DNA from: an uncultured Bacteroidales bacterium | GTDB lineage: Bacteria > Bacteroidota > Bacteroidia > Bacteroidales > UBA932 | Assembly: GCA_905234775.1 (NCBI GenBank) | Contig: CAJOJC010000019.1 | Span: 1 to 17,045, forward strand | Length of the DNA: 17,045 nt | Direction of reading: 5' to 3' | Part shown: positions 14,192 through 17,045 of the stretch, piece by piece | Position numbering within the stretch: position 1 is the first letter of the stretch | How the letters are laid out: the number at the start of each line of letters is the position of its first letter | The notes under the pieces: model-generated | The model's database searches: none | What the model saw: only the letters and a program-made list of their open reading frames with translations | Told to the model about the DNA's origin: nothing | Position numbers and translations under genes: made by a program

Positions 14192-15643
14192 TTACTTCTT
14201 TCTGAGGAGGAGGTTAAGCAGCGACCTGATAATCCAGGCCAACACAAAATATGTAACCGTAATGATGAGCAGAGGGATAAACGCATCGAATGTGCGGCTC
14301 CTTATAAGATCGCTCGCACGCGTAAGGTCTACTATAGCGATATATCCCACTATTGAAGTACTCTTAAGCAGGGATACACACTCTCCCGCATACATAGGAA
14401 GTCCCCTCTTGAGAGCCTGAGGGAACACGATGCCGGTAAAAGTTTTGAAGGGTGTGAAACCCAGGCTGAGACCAGCTTCAGTCTGGCCTTTCGGGACATA
14501 AGAGATAGAGTTGTCGAAGATGTTTCCCGAAGACCACGCGAAGAAGAGAGCGAAGGTAAAGATAGCGACTACAGTACCGCTGAGTCCTGAGTGAGCGAAG
14601 ATTACGTAGAACATAATCAGCAGCACTACAAGGACCGGAGTCCCCTGTATGAAAGCCCCGTACCCCTTGATCAGGGAGCGAACCCATCTGCGGCGGCTGC
14701 GCTTCATCACGCACACGCCGGCTCCAAGGACAGTGCCGATAAGGATGGAGAAAAGAGTGATAACCAGCGTCTTAACCAGACCGCCAGTAATAAGTTTCCA
14801 GCGCTGTTCGGTTACAAGGCTCATCTTGAGTCTGTCCCAAACGGTCATTCTCACCGCCGCTGCAGCATCTTTTGTGAAGAAGCCCGGATGGCAGAGATAA
14901 TAATTGTCTGAAAAGTCTATGGATTTTTTGCGCTCTTCAGTAGCAAACAGACACGCGGCCATAATATCGACCATTCCCGCCTGCAGGGAAATATTGGCAG
15001 AGCCTACATCCTGGTAGATGAATTCTACCGGACGCCCTATCGAAGCTGCAAATCGCCTTACAATTTCGGGATCCATTCCATCCCATCTTCCTCCATCTCC
15101 CACAAAGGATACCGGAGCGTTGTTGATACATAGCGCACAACGGACTGGATTGGATTTGTCGAGGTTCTTGGGCTCTTCGAAAGGAACGGCCGGACCGCCC
15201 TTAATCCAGTGGGCGATGACCGCATCAAGAGTCCCGTCTTCCTTGGATGAGGCTATGAACTTGTTCAACTCGGCCCTGAATGCATCGTTGCCCTTACGTA
15301 TGCCGAATGCGACATCAAATGTCTCGGTTCCACGCAGCGCAAGCTTCATTCCCAGTTCCTTCAGCCTCTCTTCAGTAAGGGCGACCTCGTCGCTGACAAA
15401 CACATCTGCAAGTCCCTGGCGCACGGCCTGGGCAGCATCTGCTTCCGAACTGGTGGCGAAAACCTTTACGTCCGGGCGCAGGGAATATTTCCGCTCATAG
15501 TAGTTTCCCGCTGTACAGCTGACGGTAAGGCCGCTCAGATCGTCTTCGGACTTGAGTTCAATAATCGTTGAGTCCTTCTGCCTGCAGGAACTCAAGCCCA
15601 AAACGGCAACGGCCAATAATAATAACAGTCGTCTAGTATTCAT
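14192..15643 (-). CDS. Amino-acid ABC transporter: permuted binding domain fused to permease
   Basis: The lipoprotein has 483 residues (lipobox LSSC, Cys20). Residues 25-147 match the second half of SBP_bac_3 domains: [20 protein letters not shown] with ligand Asp85, [10 protein letters not shown], and the terminal helix [13 protein letters not shown]. Residues 167-258 match the first half: [26 protein letters not shown] and [13 protein letters not shown] with ligand Arg238. The order is therefore swapped, as in a circular permutation, with a linker at 148-166. Residues 285-480 form a HisM/GlnP-type permease with about five membrane helices and an EAA loop (EAGLSLGF...FPQA, 389-410). Amino-acid contact residues are retained, so it should bind a polar amino acid. 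The ATG overlaps the yggS stop (TAATG). Confidence 0.9.
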   Translation of the reverse strand: MNTRRLLLLLAVAVLGLSSCRQKDSTIIELKSEDDLSGLTVSCTAGNYYERKYSLRPDVKVFATSSEADAAQAVRQGLADVFVSDEVALTEERLKELGMKLALRGTETFDVAFGIRKGNDAFRAELNKFIASSKEDGTLDAVIAHWIKGGPAVPFEEPKNLDKSNPVRCALCINNAPVSFVGDGGRWDGMDPEIVRRFAASIGRPVEFIYQDVGSANISLQAGMVDIMAACLFATEERKKSIDFSDNYYLCHPGFFTKDAAAAVRMTVWDRLKMSLVTEQRWKLITGGLVKTLVITLFSILIGTVLGAGVCVMKRSRRRWVRSLIKGYGAFIQGTPVLVVLLIMFYVIFAHSGLSGTVVAIFTFALFFAWSSGNIFDNSISYVPKGQTEAGLSLGFTPFKTFTGIVFPQALKRGLPMYAGECVSLLKSTSIVGYIAIVDLTRASDLIRSRTFDAFIPLLIITVTYFVLAWIIRSLLNLLLRKK

Positions 15644-16308
15644 TAATTTCTGTTTCCAAATATTGCTGTTCCTATACGAACCATAGTTGCGCCATGGCGG
15701 ACCGCAATCTGCCAGTCGTCTGACATCCCGATAGAGAGTTGGTTGAAGTCTGTAAGCTCGGGGAAAAGATCTACGAGATAAGCCATCAGGCCGTCTACCC
15801 TCTCGAAATCGGCGTCTATGACGCTTTCGTCGTCGGTGTGGGAGGCCATTGCCATCAGACCGCAGAAGCGGATGTTGGGATACTTCTCCGAATCGAAAAG
15901 CAGGTCTATGACCTCTTCTTCATGGAAGCCCTGCTTCGTTTCCTCGGCCCCTATATGGACTTCGAGCAGTACGTTAACTTTCTTACCGGCAGCCGAAGCC
16001 CATTTCTGAATCTCCTTCAATAGGTGTACAGAGTCAACCGACTGAACAAGAGAAACATACGGAAGTACCAGCTTTAGTTTATTAGTCTGTAGGTGACCTA
16101 TGAAATGCCACTCCAGTTCCGGATACTTAGCAGTATCCAGTGCGGAGACCTTTTCTGCCAGTTCCTGAGGTCGGCTCTCGCCGAAAATGCGTTGTCCGGC
16201 CCCGTAAGCTTCCAGGATATTCTCCAGCGGATGGAACTTCGATACCGCCACCAACTCGACCCCCTGAGGGATCTGAGCCTTAAGCACCTTTAGGTTCTCA
16301 CTTATCAT
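15643..16308 (-). CDS. yggS: YggS-family PLP homeostasis protein
   Basis: The product has 221 residues from the ATG at 16306-16308. This start overlaps the upstream stop as ATGA; an in-frame TTG 18 nt earlier is rejected. It is a single TIM-barrel, fold type III PLP-binding protein. The PLP lysine lies in LVAVSKFHP; GESRPQEL, WHFIGHLQTNK and the phosphate-binding SIGMSDDW ... VRIGTAIFG complete the family signature. It binds and buffers pyridoxal phosphate and affects amino-acid and keto-acid pools without a known enzymatic reaction. Here it sits between a GH89 glycosidase and an amino-acid importer, not in its common pyrroline-carboxylate reductase or cell-division context. Confidence 0.94.
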   Translation of the reverse strand: MISENLKVLKAQIPQGVELVAVSKFHPLENILEAYGAGQRIFGESRPQELAEKVSALDTAKYPELEWHFIGHLQTNKLKLVLPYVSLVQSVDSVHLLKEIQKWASAAGKKVNVLLEVHIGAEETKQGFHEEEVIDLLFDSEKYPNIRFCGLMAMASHTDDESVIDADFERVDGLMAYLVDLFPELTDFNQLSIGMSDDWQIAVRHGATMVRIGTAIFGNRN

Positions 16309-17045
16309 CGTGCAAGTTTCCTGCAAAGTTCATATGTATCTGCCGGGCGGGCCGCAGGAAGGGGCTCAACCGAATTTCCGAATCCGAGTTCGAACTCGCG
16401 AACTTCCGCGTCAAAAGCCTGCTGATCGACTTCCCTGCCGTCTTTCACGGCCTCGAAGACCCTTTCCACGAACATCTCCCAGCGCACACGGTAGTAGCCT
16501 CCGAAAAGTCCGCTCCATTGGCGTGCGGCATAGTCCGTAAGCTGGCCGGCTCCTCCCCACGAAGCGAGAAGAGTCCTTCCGCAACGCTCGTAATAATCTT
16601 TCTCTGCCTCGGTCTTGCCCATCTCGCGGGCAGCGTCGATCCAGGCCTGCAGCCTGAAGCGCTCGTCAGAATCGAGCAGGGCCTCCAGATCGTCCATCAG
16701 TTCTTTGGCCTTATCCCAAATCGTCTCCATCGCCTTCAGGTCCTTACGCTTGTAAGCCTGACGGAACGAGTCCAGCAGCGTCTCGAAACGGTTCTCAAGC
16801 ACCTTCGAGCCTATCGCGACAAGATCGAACTTGATCGCTTCTCCCTCGCAGCCGCTCCCCGCCAGAAGCGAGAAAGCGCGCTCGAGTACCTCTGGATCGC
16901 AGGGAGAGAACTTCCATGTCGGGAAGTTATGGGCAGGGTCGAGCGACGGGCGGTTACAGAGACGCGAGCCGGCGCTGGAGACGGCCGGCGTGACGTAGGC
17001 TTCGTGGCACAGGATATTCCACGCCTCCCTCACAGCGGGAGCAGT
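16305..17045 (-). CDS. GH89 alpha-N-acetylglucosaminidase (NAGLU), C-terminal part; 5' end outside window
   Basis: The reading frame is open to the window edge, so only the last 246 or so residues are seen; a GTG at 17031-17033 is an internal valine, not the start. The C-terminal all-helical NAGLU domain is clear from NRPSLDP, SRLQAW-like FRLQAWIDAAREMG, EKDYYE, and LTDYAARQWSGLFGGYY followed by RWEMF. The order matches the human lysosomal enzyme. The family removes terminal alpha-1,4-linked N-acetylglucosamine, as in heparan sulfate or mucin caps. The catalytic barrel and any signal peptide lie beyond the window, so activity and location cannot be judged. It overlaps yggS by 4 nt and is an upstream gene of the transporter operon. 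Confidence 0.92.
   Translation of the reverse strand, partial: TAPAVREAWNILCHEAYVTPAVSSAGSRLCNRPSLDPAHNFPTWKFSPCDPEVLERAFSLLAGSGCEGEAIKFDLVAIGSKVLENRFETLLDSFRQAYKRKDLKAMETIWDKAKELMDDLEALLDSDERFRLQAWIDAAREMGKTEAEKDYYERCGRTLLASWGGAGQLTDYAARQWSGLFGGYYRVRWEMFVERVFEAVKDGREVDQQAFDAEVREFELGFGNSVEPLPAARPADTYELCRKLAR

Noticed and set aside
14191..14286. Upstream extension of the ATPase reading frame (32 codons)
   Set aside because: It lies inside the permease gene and adds an unconserved sequence before the clear ATPase start at 14190.
16309..16326. TTG start six codons upstream for yggS
   Set aside because: The ATG at 16308 forms an ATGA junction with the upstream stop and matches the usual start of the family.

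Overview
The window looks like a chromosomal segment of a Bacteroidales bacterium (phylum Bacteroidota) of moderate GC content. Three things support this. The strongest is a series of Bacteroidota-type promoters with a TAnnTTTG element near -7, three of them with a TTTG or TTG box exactly 18 nt upstream. The second is a set of family markers: a fimbrillin-like lipoprotein, a C10 (streptopain-like) protease with an N-terminal Spi-type prodomain, and several lipoproteins. The third is that most genes lack a strong Shine-Dalgarno sequence. I cannot name a genus from this sequence alone.

Layout, left to right. Positions 1-120 hold a leftward promoter and leader whose gene lies outside the window. 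Positions 215-357 hold a tRNA-Cys(GCA) gene with its own promoter and terminator. Positions 358-1439 hold a leftward unit: a perfect inverted repeat, a -7 element, a 32-codon small ORF, an 18-bp TA dinucleotide tract and a WYL-type regulator. Positions 1462-7086 form a six-gene leftward operon: an exported C1B cysteine aminopeptidase, phosphatidylserine synthase PssA, an unknown lipoprotein, a DEDDy 3'-5' exonuclease, an RlmI-like 23S rRNA methyltransferase and an esterase-type lipoprotein. Its genes overlap or lie within 13 nt of each other, and it ends at a strong terminator.

Diverging from that operon at about 7.1 kb is a rightward pair, a fimbrillin-family lipoprotein and a secreted C10 protease. 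The protease gene meets lpxB tail to tail with overlapping stop codons. Leftward surE-lpxB (lipid A synthesis plus a nucleotidase) shares a compact divergent promoter region with rightward gapA (glycolysis), which ends in a strong terminator. The right end (13117-17045) is a leftward, translationally coupled operon: a GH89 alpha-N-acetylglucosaminidase (5' end cut by the window), the PLP-homeostasis protein YggS, an amino-acid ABC transporter protein that fuses a binding domain to the permease, and its ATPase with an unusual C-terminal extension.

The most unusual observation is the binding domain of that transporter. The two halves of the type II periplasmic-binding fold appear once each but in reversed order, as in a circular permutation, and they are joined directly to the permease. 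The partner ATPase has about 110 extra C-terminal residues. Together with the upstream GH89 glycosidase and YggS, this may be a specialised uptake module. I see no mobile element, CRISPR array or prophage.
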